Source of the DNA: Uranotaenia lowii
Lineage: Eukaryota > Arthropoda > Insecta > Diptera > Culicidae
DNA length: 64,000 bases
Assembly: GCF_029784155.1 (NCBI RefSeq)
Contig: NC_073692.1
Span: 20,837,359 to 20,901,358 of the forward strand
Direction: 5' to 3'
This document shows positions 1 to 11,925 of this stretch, piece by piece. The notes beneath the pieces were generated by a model. That model was not told the DNA's origin. It made no database searches and saw only the letters and a program-made list of their open reading frames with translations. Within the stretch, counting starts at the first letter, position 1. Each line of letters begins with the position of its first letter. Both the position numbers and the translations under genes were made by a program.

Positions 1-271
1 AAGGCCATGGAGTGGTACGCCGCCAACAACGTGCAGGTGGTTCCCCAGGACAAGAACCCTCCCAACACGCCAGAGCTCCGCCCAATTGAGAAATACTGGG
101 CTATTGTCAAGCGGAACCTAAAGAGACAAAAAAACTGCTAAGGACGAGCAGCAGTTCAAGGCAAAGTGACTTTCTGCGGCGAAGAAGGTGGGCAAGGTGG
201 CTGTACAAAATCTGATGGCAGGATTTAAGCGTAAGGCCCTGCAATTCGGATTTGGAAAAGCGGAAGCCTAA
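1..271 (+). pseudogene. C-terminal relic of an ITmD37E-type Tc1/mariner transposase
   Basis: Frame 1 reads into the window and encodes a mariner-family C-terminus. It contains the block NPPNTPELRPIEKYW, whose Glu is the third acidic catalytic residue. By comparison with the second relic at 11.2-11.9 kb, this Glu lies 37 residues after the PDLASCHYS Asp, which is the DD37E spacing of the ITmD37E family known from mosquitoes. The frame ends at a TAA at 139-141 after an A-run. Shifting by one base recovers further typical sequence (KKVGKVAVQNLMAGFKRKA) with a TGA in place of an expected Trp codon, ending at TAA 269-271. The copy is therefore dead through a frameshift and a stop. The N-terminal part lies outside the window. 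Family identity is read from motif and spacing. Confidence 0.85.
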
Positions 272-612
272 CTGAATATTTTTCCTGAATTTAATACTAA
301 TTAAACTTGAAAAACGAATTCAATTTGATTTTTTAAATAAACGATTTCACCGATTTACACGCGTTTTCTCTTGACCAAATGTTGACCGTATCACCCTTTA
401 TTCGGTACGAAGTGAAGAATTAACAGAGGGACCCTATAAATTAATAACTGAAGTTCTGATTTTTTTTTACAAAGCGTATGGAGTCAAAATGTTTTGAAAT
501 TGATTCAAAATGTTTATTAATAAATAATCTTAGATTGAATCTGGGGTTCCTCAAAGGAGTCTCAAATAAACACCAGATATTATTTAATCAAATAATCGGC
601 AAACCGTTTGCC
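272..612. other. non-coding; probable 3' end of the mariner copy, then plain AT-rich DNA
   Basis: No coding potential. The first ~140 bases after the transposase stop are AT-rich and probably hold the element's 3' UTR and terminal repeat, but the left terminal repeat is outside the window so the boundary cannot be placed. Confidence 0.35.
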
Positions 613-1720
613 CTATGATAGTTGACACATAACAGAATGACACCATCGCTGCTTTCGTAATTTCTCTTTGCCAAGAGAGCTAATAATAACAACATTTCTC
701 CGACGGAATTTGCGCTTAGTCATCCTCATCCTGCCTCCTGGCCCTGCAATCTCCTCATATGAGCTGGGTTGGAAGACACTGGACGCTGCTGGACAAGAAT
801 CGAAAGTGAAATGACCACAATCCCCCCTAACATCCTCCTTCTCATTACAAACGAGATCAACTCCGCCACACACTGCCAAATGTCGCAAAAAAGGTAAATA
901 ATAAAACTGGTTACAGAGCAACTGGTGGTGGCGTGGAGTCTTGAATTTCGCATCATCAACCTCATCCATCCGGCGGAGATTACCCGGGCCGACCGCCGAC
1001 AGAAAAACGTTGGACGGATTGTGAGCTGTGATATCGCTTCGAAGAAATCTTGCCTTCGCATTTTCCCGACCAGCAACTTCGCCATTTTCCTCCTTGCACC
1101 GTGTCGTCGACGTCGCGTCTGAAATGACCGAATACCCCGTTGAGTTACATACATTTGGGTAAGGCTCTCTCGGTTTCAATCGAATCGAATCGGATCGGAA
1201 GGGCAGTGGGCGGTCGGCCGGATTTATTTGTGCGCCATCATCTTATTTATGCCTCCTTGCAAGCAATAACGGACGCGTTCATGTGTCGTCAAGCTGCGAC
1301 CTCATAAAAGGCAGACGTCTTCCACTTGCTGCGCCAGCCCGCAATTGAATGTTTTTCTCCTCTTATTTGATCGTTACTCAGCAGCGGCATCATGACATGA
1401 CGCGTTGTTTGTAGCTGGAATCGGTTACCCACAATCGATGATCGTTTTCACTTTCATGGACTCCCCCTTCTCGGCTGCATGGAGGCTTCTGGTTTGTTTC
1501 TAATCGCACATCGGGGCTCATTATCGGCGACCGGATCATGAACACGAGTGTGCTCCTCTATGCTTCGAGGGTGAAGACGACTCGAAGGTGTTGTTTGGTA
1601 CTGCAGGGGATGCTGCAAACAAGACGGGGTCAACGACTCTCACCTCTATGCATGTGGCTGCTATGAATGAACTTGAGCTGCTGGTAATTGAACCTTAAAT
1701 GATGATATGTAAACAGCTCT
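613..1720. other. unassigned higher-GC, high-complexity segment
   Basis: This stretch is clearly richer in G+C and lower in homopolymers than its surroundings. Overlapping short ORFs on both strands (for example 613-1179 minus) show no recognisable domain, and none stands out by codon pattern. It could be a UTR, a cis-regulatory region or an old unrecognised repeat. No splice-bounded exon could be supported. Confidence 0.25.
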
Positions 1721-4073
1721 CGGGCTGTTATGCTAAGGAAATTATACAAGATTTACTAACATAGTTTCCATTCAATGTTCATCATTTTAAAGTGATATGT
1801 GAGCTGTTCGATAGTGTTGATGTTTGTATGTATGTTCAGTTAAAATAGTTTTTTTTTGTTGAAAAGAAGTTCTTACAGCGATTTTTATCTCGATGATTTT
1901 ATATAAAGGGCTTCTCCCATCATATTACATCACAGTAAAAACGCTGTCAAAAATTATCTAGTTGACCGATTCATTTTTTCATATTCATATAAACCATTTG
2001 TGATCTTTTGGTATTATTACTTGATTTTAGCTCAATACCATATTCGAACAATCGTACATTAGGCCCATCTATACCCATGAAAGCCGCTTCTTTTATTCTG
2101 AAACCTACTTTTTCGTCATTTGATTTTCGAATTAAATGTCTTTGTATGTACTTCAAAATACCACAGTATTTTTCGATAGGTCTTAGTTCAGGTGATTTGA
2201 AAGAATTTATGTTTTCGGAAAGAAAAGTGGCTTTTTAGCTTCATATTACTTCAGGGTGTATGGAACGAATTAAAATAAGTCGAAATGGCAGAATGGCCAC
2301 CTAACAGCTTATTTTTAACTTTCAACTGACGAAAGAATGAAAATCCAGCTACAGAGAGCTTTAGAAGTAATTTTTACAGTTTAAAATTGATTTTTTTATT
2401 AACAATAACCAACATAATTATCGGACCATTTCGAATTTTTCTGAAATTTTACGATTCTCAAACATAATAACAACAAAGTAGCTATTAAGAAGATTCCAAA
2501 ACGGTATTTGTGGTGAAAATCGGTCCAGTAGTTTTGCAGATACAGCCAACACTGTGAACCGTTTATTTTACGAATTGTGTTTTTGATTCAGTTTGCTAAA
2601 ATGACTTTCATATGCTGCTCATACGTATTAAATGCTGTAGAAATTAAATTTTAGTCCAGTTTTTATAAATAATCTGATGAAATATCATTAAAAATGCGGT
2701 AAAAAATGGAAAACAATTTCGGTCAAAATTTTTTATGTGATTTTCAAAGCAAAGTATAGAGATTCTACCTTAAACTGTATACACTCGCTTGTAGGTTCCA
2801 ACTGCTGATAAAAAATCCTTTGAACCCCTAATCATCTTCTGTTGATTCTCAGAACTGTATAGTAATGTTCAATTACAAAACTTATAGGTGCAGCACGACT
2901 ACAAGTTGATTGCGAACATCACGTTTAAAAAAATGTGCATTTTTCTGAAGATTTGGGCAAAATAAATTTGCTTCACTGTTCTTTGAGTGTTATTGTATTC
3001 ATTTAGAATTTTCAGAGTCAAGAAGTGATTGTTAGTATTAAAACTAACGCTGTTTTGATATCAAGAAATGAATCATTTGATCAAATCATTAACACAATGG
3101 TTATTAGAATAAAAAAATTCAGATTCCACAAAAATGTTGTTTATTATAATTATTTTTGGTGTTAAGTTTTTAAAACTGATTTTGAAATTTTTTTTCAAAT
3201 TCCTGTAAAAATTCTAAAATTCGGTAAGTGATAACTTAATTAAATCTTTGATGTAGGATCCAGAGTTTTTTTTTATAAATTTTCTAGTCTCAGAGATACA
3301 TTGGTTTAAAAAATTCTCCCTCTAGAACCTAAATTTTTTTCCTGAAAAATTCACAGATGCTGTATTTTGTAATTACAAACAACTGTTGTTCAATATAAAA
3401 CCATATTGATGGAAAATATTTGATTTATCAAAAAATATATTTTTTTTTCGCAAGATTTTTATTTCATGATTTCTAATTAACATCGGTAATTTTTTTTTTT
3501 TTCAAAAAATCAATCCAGCATCTTTGTTACATATTTAAAATTTTTATTCCGAATCAAAATCTGAAACTAAGTTTTCTGAAAACTTTAGTAAATTCCCCCA
3601 TTAGTAAATTGACCGCTAGAAGGAAAATATAATCCTATAATTTTGTGAAAATTTATTGAAAAAAAAAATAACTACACCCAGAGAAATCTTGGTGTTGTAA
3701 ATAAAAAAAAATTGATTTTGATTCAAAAAAATATTCTCTTGAAACAAACTTTTTTTTATTTGAGTTTGATTTTAAAGAAAGTTTTTTAAACAAAGGATTT
3801 ATTATTTGAAATCGAAAAATACTTTGAATCGAAAAATTTGTTTCATTTAAAAAGTGAAAAATTCTTTGAAATAGAGGAAAACAGACTAGAAACAAAGGAT
3901 TTTTTATTTTCCCAGAAACAAAGAAATTTTCCTATGTTTGGCGACTTAATAAAGGAAAATTTCTTTGTCCTCAAAAACTTTTTCGCTGCGTATATTTTCA
4001 ACATCACAAAAGAACTTTTTGAAATTGTTTATATTAAAATTGTTAATTTATTTAACACCCTAATTGAAGACTG
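1721..4073. other. AT-rich intergenic DNA, nothing recognised
   Basis: Long A and T runs and only short chance ORFs. Around 3674 there is an ACACCCAGAGAAATCTT-like stretch resembling the end of the element at 18.2 kb, but no matching second end was found. Confidence 0.4.
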
Positions 4074-4812
4074 TTAAGGGGGGGGGTAGGGTCTAACACT
4101 TTCAAAAAACCGATTTTTTTATTTTTTTATTTTCTTATTGTAAAACATTTCAAGAATGTTGTGTCAAATTTTCAAGTCAATTGAAGCAAAACTGTAGAAG
4201 TTATAGGCCTTTATCTCCTCCTATCTAATACTGCAAGAAAGCAAGAGCAGAAATTTCAAACGCGTTTTTCTCGAAAGCACATTTTTAAAGTCCGTGGACA
4301 TCGTCATTTGAAAACTACTCATCCGATTCTTTTCAAATTTGGAACATATTTTCTACATATAAAATACCAGACCCCAACGTTTTTCTTTTTTGATTTTTTT
4401 TACTTTGGGGAGATTTTAGAGGTGAAAAATGGCTGATTTTTAAGTGAAAAATCGTAGTTTTTACTTCAAACAGCCACAAAAATTTCATAAAAATATTTTT
4501 AAGTTAAATAAAAACGTTGGGGTCCAGAAAAACATCTATTAAAAATATTTTGCTCTGATTTTTTGACTTCAGATGATTCTGTGCTGAGATACAATGTCCA
4601 CCGCAAATCCTGTTTTCTAAAAGGCATCCTCGAAAATGCTCCGTCACCGGCTCATTTTTCAATATTTTTCTACGAAAAAATTACTAAATGTTCTTTCAAC
4701 AATGCTTTGTATAATGCAAAAAATTTGAATACATTTGTTTGAACAATAGCTCTAGAAAAAAATCGTGAAAATGGTGTTTTTTTATACCCGTTAGACCCTA
4801 CCCCCCCCTTAA
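4074..4812. mobile_element. 739-bp non-autonomous foldback element with TTAA ends
   Basis: The left end reads TTAAGGGGGGGGTAGGGTCT and the right end is its reverse complement, so the terminal inverted repeat is about 23 bp and is bounded by TTAA on both sides. Inside there is a second inverted pair around ACCCCAACGTTTTT (about 4372-4385) and AAAACGTTGGGGTCC (about 4511-4525). There is no transposase. TTAA target duplication is the signature of the piggyBac superfamily, so this is best called a piggyBac-like MITE, although the G-run end differs from canonical CCCT ends. Confidence 0.65.
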
Positions 4813-5053
4813 CATCATTTCGGTTTAATTTTTTTCCAAATTTCATCAAATCCCTTGAATTCAATTAATTTTAAAATATCAAAAAGAAAACTAATGTTAA
4901 TATTTATCTCAATTTAAAATTACACGCGGTCATCGAGAGTGTTGATCATTGATTTGAAACGTTTATTTTGAAACCTTTGTTACATTTTTTTTTCAAAAGG
5001 TCAGAAATAAAATGATATAAAATGATTTTTTACATTTTTTCAAATGTTAGCTT
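4813..5053. other. AT-rich spacer
   Basis: No feature seen. Confidence 0.4.
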
Positions 5054-6595
5054 TGTTTTACTTATTTATTTATTTCTGGGGTCTGACTATTGTCATACAG
5101 ACTGATTGTTTAAGATTAGCTTATAATTAAATAACATAGCAATTAAGTTAGGTGACGTCACGGATTGCACATTAAAACTTAGATTTTGTAACATGACAGT
5201 CAAACAAGTGAGAAATAGCATTGAAAACTTCACAACATCGAAAGAGGGGTGATTCTGTCCGAAGACAGTCCTGCTTCTTGGCAGCCAACACATGGTTTGA
5301 TTACGCAGTCGGCGTGCTGGAACGTATATGTTCAATCTCTGAAGCAATTGCGGACAGTCTCCGGCATTTGTGAAGATATCGTAGACGAAGGTGCGCTGTA
5401 GAAAAGTTCTTCTTTGGCACAAAGACGCCATTGATAGCAAGGCACACCTCTCTGAATAAGGTGGTAACCGTACGGGATCTTGCCATGGAAATCGTTGCAG
5501 GGCGTAGCGGAGGATTTTTTTCTGAAGGTGGTGCCCAGGGGTGCCCAGACCGGTACCGCATATTCCAGAACACTGCGTACCAATAGGCAGAAAACTGTTT
5601 TCAGAGCATACGGGTCCTCAAAGCTGAGTGTATTCCGACGCAGGAAGCCGAGCAAAGCAAAGGCTTTGGCTGCAGTGGTCGCGGTTTGTTGAACAAATGA
5701 GAGCTTTTGGTCAAACGTTATTCAAAGGTCTTTGATAGAGGTTACTCTTTCGAGAGAGGTGTCCCTTAAACCGTAGTCGTAGACAACAGAGGCTCTAGTT
5801 CTAAAAAAGTTTATACACTTACATTTTTCGACGTTAACTTCAATACCGTGTAATCGAAACACAATCTAATATCGAATCAATGGTCCGGTAGATTTTAAGA
5901 TCATCTGCGAACAGCAATTTCGGCGACTGAAGGAATGTTGCCAGGTCGTTAATAAAAATCACGAAGATGAGCGGTCCAAGATGACTACCCTGCGGAACAC
6001 TAGACGGCATGTCGAATACGGAGGAGTGAATCCCACGAATGTTTATAAAGCCTTGACGATTCAGCAGATACGAATACATCCATTTAGTTTCCCACTCGGG
6101 AAATCCATATCGATCAAGTTTTTCTCTTACGATTCTGTAAGGTACTTTGTCGAAAGCCTTAGCAAAATCTACGTATATCGAATCCACTAGCAGTTTTTTA
6201 TCTGTTGCAGAATGCAAATCGCTGGCATAGATCATTAGGTTAGGACTTCTAGCACTTTGGAAAAGCAGCAAAGAATCGATATTGGTCTGTAATTCTCCAC
6301 ACGATGAGCATTTCCTGACTTATGAATCGGTGAGATTGATGCGATTTTCCACAGAGTAGGAAACGTAACTTCCGAGATCGATCGATTGAAAATCATGCAA
6401 AGCGGTGTGAAAAGCGAAGCAGCTATTTGTACAACAAGCGATGTTGGAATCCCATCAGGTCCAGATCCTTTCGAGGGATCAAGAGAATTTAGCACTTTTA
6501 GAACTTCTTGTTCACTGAAAACGGGTTGTGGTAGACTGATGTCATAGCTAGGAAGTGTATCAAAGTACATATTTTTACAATCTGGAATGAATGGG

Positions 6596-6603
6596 CTATA
6601 CAC
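6596..6603. repeat. 8-bp target-site duplication, left copy (CTATACAC)
   Basis: Identical to 7421-7428 on the other side of the foldback element. Joining the two flanks across one copy restores continuity of the Jockey reading. Confidence 0.9.
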
Positions 6604-7420
6604 TAGACTGAGTCGATTTAGGTCATTTTTGAATTTCTCAAACCCTGGGGTCTTAAAAGCTTCGTTTTGGTCCAAAACTCATCCATGATTTTTTGCAGAA
6701 TTTTTAAGTAACGTTTACATGAGTAAATTTGAACTTTTAGGTTTGTATGGAAAAATTGAATATTTTGTACTGAGAAATCAACATCATTTTTATTTCTTCT
6801 GTGGAACCGAGCCTGCTAATGTTTTTTGTGCCAATTTATAAATTTCTTCAGAGAAATTTTCCGCTGAACAACTTTGTCGAATACCATAACTTCGTATCTT
6901 CTTAGACAAAAAAGTTATTAGCTGTTTAACAGGTGTATGTCTTTTTGGATTGATAAACCATGAATTCAATTGACACCACTGCTTGTGCCCCACGAAGTAT
7001 GGTAAGAAAAATGGTCTTGCAATACTTCGCTAGGCACCCAGCAGTGGTGTCAATTGAATTCATGGTTTATCAATCCAAAAAGACATACAGCTGTTAAAGA
7101 GCTAATAACTTTTTTGTCTAAAAAGATACGAAGTTATGATACTCGACAAAGTTGTTCAGCTGAAAATTTCCCTGAAGAAATTTATAAATTGGCACAAAAA
7201 ATATTAGCAGGCTCGGTTTAATAGAAGAAATAAAAATGATGTTGATTTTTCAGTACAAAATATTCAATTTTCCCATACAAACCTAAAAGTTAAAATTTAC
7301 TCATGTAAACGTTACTTAAAAATTTTGCAAAAAATCATGGATGAGTTTTGGACCAAGAGGAAGCTTTTTAGACCCCAGGGTTTGAGAAATTCCAAAATGA
7401 CCCCAAATTGACTCAGTCTA
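6604..7420. mobile_element. 817-bp hAT-type foldback element (TIR TAGACTGAGTC), family A copy 1
   Basis: The element is almost entirely palindromic. The left arm (6604 to about 6980) is matched in reverse complement by the right arm (about 7040-7420), leaving a loop of roughly 60 bp. Ends are TAGACTGAGTC and GACTCAGTCTA. A perfect 8-bp duplication, CTATACAC, flanks it, and 8-bp duplications with TAG/CAG-starting ends are typical of hAT elements. It has no transposase, so it must be mobilised in trans. It sits inside the dead Jockey LINE and is therefore younger than that insertion. Related pieces are at 13528-14940 and 60522-60610. Confidence 0.85.
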
Positions 7421-7428
7421 CTATACAC
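7421..7428. repeat. 8-bp target-site duplication, right copy (CTATACAC)
   Basis: Matches 6596-6603 exactly. Confidence 0.9.
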
Positions 7429-8127
7429 GCTGCTAAAAAAATCTGCAAACAAGTCAGCTGACTCTTAGATGCTTTCCGATGTGCGTCTCTGAAGCGTCAC
7501 AGACGATGGGATACAGTTAGTAAAGCGGCGGCCATTGATGTATTTCCAGAATGTTGAAGGATCTTGTTTCACGTTGCGTTCGATGTTAGAAATATATTGG
7601 TTGAAAACAGTGTTGCGAAGAGTCGAATATTCAATCTCTAGCCTTGAGAGCATTGACTTCTTTTGGTCCGTTCGGTCTCGAAGGTAGCGTTTACGGGCTT
7701 TGCGAACTAAGTTGCGGCTCTTCCGTAACTCAGAATTCCACCAAGGGAGCTTGTAAGGCTGATGTCGGTGTAGTCGTTTAGGCGGCGTGTGAATGTGTAC
7801 CAGAGATGATCATAGAAGGTTGATACAGCAACATCGATGTTCAGATCTTCGAAAAGTATTTGCCAGTTTGTGTTCAGTAACAATTCCATAACACGGTCGG
7901 TATCACAGTGTATAAAATCTAGATTTAGTCTATGCGGGCTTTGAATCTCAGAAACGAGAGTTGAAATGATAAAATTAAATGAATATTTGAATTTAGCAGT
8001 CACAAATCAACTCTTAAGTTTTATGCAGCTCAAAAAATGTAATTTTTTTTGTCTTGTGCCAAAACTGTCCATTTCCTAGCCATTTAAACGTTCTCGGAAA
8101 TCGGGAAATCTGACGATCTCTAATATG

Positions 8128-8275
8128 TGTTGTGAGCCTATTCGGTTGAATAATTGTACTGAATCAAAGCAATCGAAAGATTCCCTTTAATTCAACCACG
8201 GTATACCGTGGTTGTTAATTCATTCAATTTAAAAGAATCTTACAATTGCTTTAATTCAATCTGACGATCATTCTC
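8128..8275. repeat. short palindromic repeat (family P) copy 1
   Basis: Contains a perfect 20-bp palindrome at 8194-8213 (AACCACGGTATACCGTGGTT). It is flanked by inverted CTGAATCAAAGCAAT-like blocks, and TGTGAGCCTA lies at the left edge. The second copy at 10533-10622 has the same blocks, with the GGCTCACA motif at its right edge. The size and structure suggest a small MITE; target duplications could not be defined. Confidence 0.55.
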
Positions 8276-9099
8276 CCGGGAACTCTCAGGATCCCGGGAA
8301 AAATAATAAAAACCTACTGCATACGAAACCTTATCCATTTGGATTTTTTTTTAGGTAGTATGTATTGCAAAACATTTCAAAATTTTTTATTGCCTCAAAA
8401 ACTTTATTAGCAATTATAAAACCCAAGACGCAAAAACTAAGCACTTGAACCGACAAACTTGACTGACTCTTGCTGCAAAAATTTGAAATAATTGAGAAAG
8501 ATATGTCACTATTGATAGATGTTGGTTAGCTAAACTTCCAGTTATTCATCATTTGATTTCAATCTCGTAGATTTTCAGATAACCATTCGTTTGTTTCAAA
8601 ATATGTTATTTCTTTGCCAATAATTTTATTACTGTTAACAGTTTGCGAAAAGGAAGTTTCTTTATTGGAATTGTTTGAATTAGAACGAAATTTTTTTTTT
8701 TATCGAATTCCAGATGTTTAACAGTTTTTGGAAAAATTGAATTTGAAGTCTAAGCCATACATCAAGGTAGAACTATAATTTTCCTAGTTCAATCTGATCC
8801 ATTTTTCCAATTTAGATCGTGTAAATGTTTAGAAACTTAGCACTTAGTATTGGCCGAATGCCGGGAATTCCCGTTTTTTTTTTAATTTCATGGAAATTCC
8901 GGATAGGACACTTTACTTGTGCTATCAATAAATGATGCTTCATTTCAAGCTTCTTTTTTATTTCACAAGGCAACAAAATTAACATGTTTGAAAGTGCAAA
9001 GAATATTAGTGCTAATTTCATTAGTTTTGGGGCACTGATTCCAAATCCAAAAATTTCTTAAGATATTTTTAAAAATGAGTATGTATTTTTTATTATATG
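8276..9099. other. AT-rich intergenic DNA, nothing recognised
   Basis: Only short chance ORFs. Confidence 0.4.
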
Positions 9100-9969
9100 T
9101 AGGGGAGAGTTGGGTAACGTGGGCCACTCTAAATATCTCAGATGGCTGTTGCGATAAAAATCTCAATCTAACTGTCATCGTCGTCGCTTTGCTCAAGCAT
9201 ATTTTTCTATATTTTGTTGACTTAAATAAATTATATGCTTCTTTTATTTATCATACTTAAAAAAGTTTTAAAAAAATTACTTACATAATTGCATCGATGG
9301 GGAACCTGAAGTTCATAAAAAAAATATGCTCATATGCTTATGATCTTAGTTTTGTCATGTTCTTTCACGTGGAAAATGCATTTTTGATAAAACATCAATA
9401 AGTCACACAAACGCAAACAATATGCAAATCATATTTTGTGGGGAATCGTGGGCCACACATCTTGAATCATCTATATTTTTATGTTTTTATACACATTCAA
9501 AACTTAAAATACATTTTTCCTATCGGTAAAGTTCCCTTATGCCAAATGAAGAAAAAAGAAAAATATTTTGTCCATCCCATATAAGGAATTTTGAAAAACG
9601 TTCGCGAGCCAGGTTTTTGAATCTATGTATGACCGAATAGATGTCGCTTTTTTATTTCATCATCTGAAATTGCTTTAGAATAACGAAATGAATTATGCAA
9701 CTACAGTTTTGGGTCAACTCATAAACTTTGCATGTTATTTGGATTTGGTGGCCCACGATTCTCCATCATTTTTCAAAATCCAGAAAATATTGCTTTTTTT
9801 AAAACAGTCAGAACTTGGAGAAAATAACTTATTAAAAATTAAAAAAAAAATCCAAATGATACCTTAAAAATTTATAAAACCATACCATTTTTTATTTTTT
9901 TAAATCTTTTATAATAAGAAGTTATGGAACAATGAAAAAAAGTGGGCCATGATTCCCCACTCTCCCATA
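9100..9969. mobile_element. ~870-bp TIR element bounded by TA (GGGGAGAG..GTGGGCCAC family)
   Basis: The left end TAGGGGAGAGTTGGGTAACG and the reverse complement of the right end TATGGGAGAGTGGGGAATCA form an imperfect inverted repeat of about 28 bp that finishes at a GGCCCAC/GTGGGCCAC motif. Further GTGGGCCAC or GGCCCACGATTC motifs occur internally at about 9440-9460 and 9748-9763, so the terminal motif is also duplicated inside. There is no ORF of interest. TA at both edges suggests a TA target duplication. Confidence 0.6.
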
Positions 9970-10532
9970 GTATTTATTAAATTTTAAACAAGATTTGAAT
10001 CTTTGATGTTTTAATAATGATACCTCAAAATTTTTTTCAGACTTCAACCAAACTGTTTAACGATTTTGAATAATTAAAATTAAATACTTTACGGCTTTCT
10101 TAAATGATATTCGAAATAGTTTTATCCTTATCTATTTTTTTTTTTAACTGTAGAATTTATTTTTTGAAAGCGATGTGTTTCTGAAACAAATTCAACTCGA
10201 CAAGGTCTTAATCCTTGTTTGAATGAAGGAAAGCAAATTGATTTAAAATTTCCTAAAACTTTTACTCAAAACTAACCAACTTTAAAATTTCCATACGCCA
10301 TATAATCAAAACTAGCGTTGATATGAAAATCTGATAAATATTCTGAATGCAAGACGGTAAAATCTTCCAAAATCAGTTTTTGAAGCTTAGGCGCGAAAAT
10401 GCTGTACTCTATGTAAATTCTGAAAAAATCGTTTTGAAGAATTGGGAATAAGGTGCCCTTAAAGGAATAAAAAATTCACTTCATTCATACATTCTTTTTT
10501 TTTTTTTTTTAATTTGTTACTATTAGAAACGA
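9970..10532. other. AT-rich intergenic DNA, nothing recognised
   Basis: Homopolymer-rich; no feature supported. Confidence 0.4.
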
Positions 10533-10622
10533 AAGGCTAAGCTGAATCAAAGCAATTGAATGATTTCTTTTAATTCAACCACGGTAATTGGTTGAATTAT
10601 TCAATCAAGTAGGCTCACAACA
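10533..10622. repeat. short palindromic repeat (family P) copy 2
   Basis: Shares GCTGAATCAAAGCAATTGAA, AATTCAACCACGGT and the terminal GGCTCACA block with 8128-8275. It lacks the full 20-bp central palindrome. Confidence 0.5.
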
Positions 10623-11189
10623 CAATAAAGTGAAAGGTTAAAATTTAATTTAAATCGTTTGAAATTAAAAAAGTTAAAAATCTAGAATGAATGCTTTAAA
10701 TTCAAGAGCAAATCAATGAAACTGGAGTTGTATAAGCTCCAAAGTTCAGGATAATATTTCAATATTGAATCTCAGAATTAATTTTAGATTTAGAAATAAA
10801 ACGACGTCAATCCACGATGAGAAATGAGTTTCAGAATTGATAAAAAAACACGATATTTCCGAACTCCAATTCAGAAAATATAACATAATAATAAAAATAA
10901 TATCAGAATTTTAAAATCAGTTTAAAAATCAGAGCTTTTATACGGTCAAAAATTTATTTCAAATATTTGCTTTCCAACCGCAAAATGTGATCATTTAAAA
11001 TTTCTGTAAAGCATGGATCACGACATATCTGGACGCATTAAAACGAGTCTATCTCGGAGCTATGTAAACGAAACAATGATAATTTGAATTTGAAATGTAG
11101 GGTTTTTATAGCAGTTTAAAGAAAAAATAATTAAAAAAAATATTCCGATGTTGTTTTGATGAATTTTTGAACTTTTCGTCAAGTACCAC
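10623..11189. other. AT-rich intergenic DNA, nothing recognised
   Basis: No coding or repeat signal beyond low complexity. Confidence 0.4.
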
Positions 11190-11925
11190 GTTTGGACATC
11201 TTATTCGCTGACTTCAGCGACCATTTCGTTCCACAATCTCGTCATCTATGTTGCATCTCGAGTCGTCCTACCATTCTTCTTCATCTTCTGCTTGACAATT
11301 ACCCAACAATTTTCGATAGGGCGGAATTGAGGGCAGTTGGGTGGGTTGATGTTCTTTTCGTCAAAATCCACACGTTGGCCTGATACCACTGTAGTACCTC
11401 TTTGCTGTAGTGGCAGCTTGCCAAATCTGGCGAAAATTCCTTTGTGAGATCTAATGTACGAAAAAAAAAACGTTTTTCAGGCACTCCTTATTGTACATTT
11501 CGGAGTCCATGGTCTTGTTTTTCACAAAAATTGGTGTTTTTCGTCCGCAGCTGCAAATACCTTGCCAGATCAAACACTTTCTTTTGCAAACGAATTCGAA
11601 CTTGCCGGAGACATCACCCCGACCAGTGCAGTGCACCACTGCATTGGCTTTATAAAATTTTTGGCCAGGAAGCTGCCCAAATTCCATCTTCACGTACGTT
11701 TCATCATCCATGAGGATGCATCTGTCGTACTTCGTTCAAATCTTGTTGGCTAACTTCCGGGCACGTCCTTTGGCTTCAAAATTCTGCTTCAATGTCCGGA
11801 TTGGTTGCTTACTGGCCCGATAGGATCGTATTTCTTCGCGCAGACGAATCCTTCTGTCGGTGCACCGGTCAGCGTTGAAATTGTTGGCGATGTCGTAGGT
11901 TTGAATGTTTTTTCACTAGAAATCT
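11190..11925 (-). pseudogene. ITmD37E-type Tc1/mariner transposase relic
   Basis: Read on the minus strand, the conserved order of a mariner-type catalytic domain is present. First comes ILMDDETYVKMEFGQLPGQ, with the second catalytic Asp region. Next are a Cys-containing block, LIWQGICSCGRKTPIFV, and MDSEMYNKECL. Then comes PDLASCHYSKEVLQWYQANV, followed one frame over by NPPNCPQFRPIENCWVIVK. The Asp of PDLAS and the Glu of RPIEN have a DD37E spacing. Sequence upstream to about 11925 still resembles the linker region. Frameshifts (one between QANV and the PPN block, one in the Cys-rich block) and in-frame stops show it is dead. The N-terminal DNA-binding domain is not recognisable. It is related to the fragment at 1-271 but on the opposite strand. 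Confidence 0.85.

Larger units (their letters stand above)
5054..7990 (-). pseudogene. decayed Jockey-clade LINE (reverse transcriptase), split by a hAT foldback
   Basis: On the minus strand, pieces of a non-LTR retrotransposon ORF2 appear in order. A pre-RT region lies at about 7990-7465, including the block DPSTFWKYINGRR. The RT starts at about 6595, with DPSKGSGPDGIPTSLV and NYRPISILCCFSKVLE. A later RT part (6190-5870) has YVDFAKAFDKVPY, SVPQGSHLGPLIFVIFINDL and the catalytic block FADDLKIYR. The C-terminal region is at about 5660-5095. Part of the RT between SKVLE and the DFAKAFD block is missing, and there are several frameshifts and stops, so it is inactive. The 3' end carries an (AATA)n-type tail beside 5054. 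No endonuclease domain is visible, so the copy is 5'-truncated near 7990. The reading is interrupted at 6604-7420 by a later insertion. Confidence 0.85.

Noticed and set aside
613..1179. 188-codon minus ORF as a gene
   Set aside because: No recognisable motif, overlapped by an open frame in another register, and no start or splice support.
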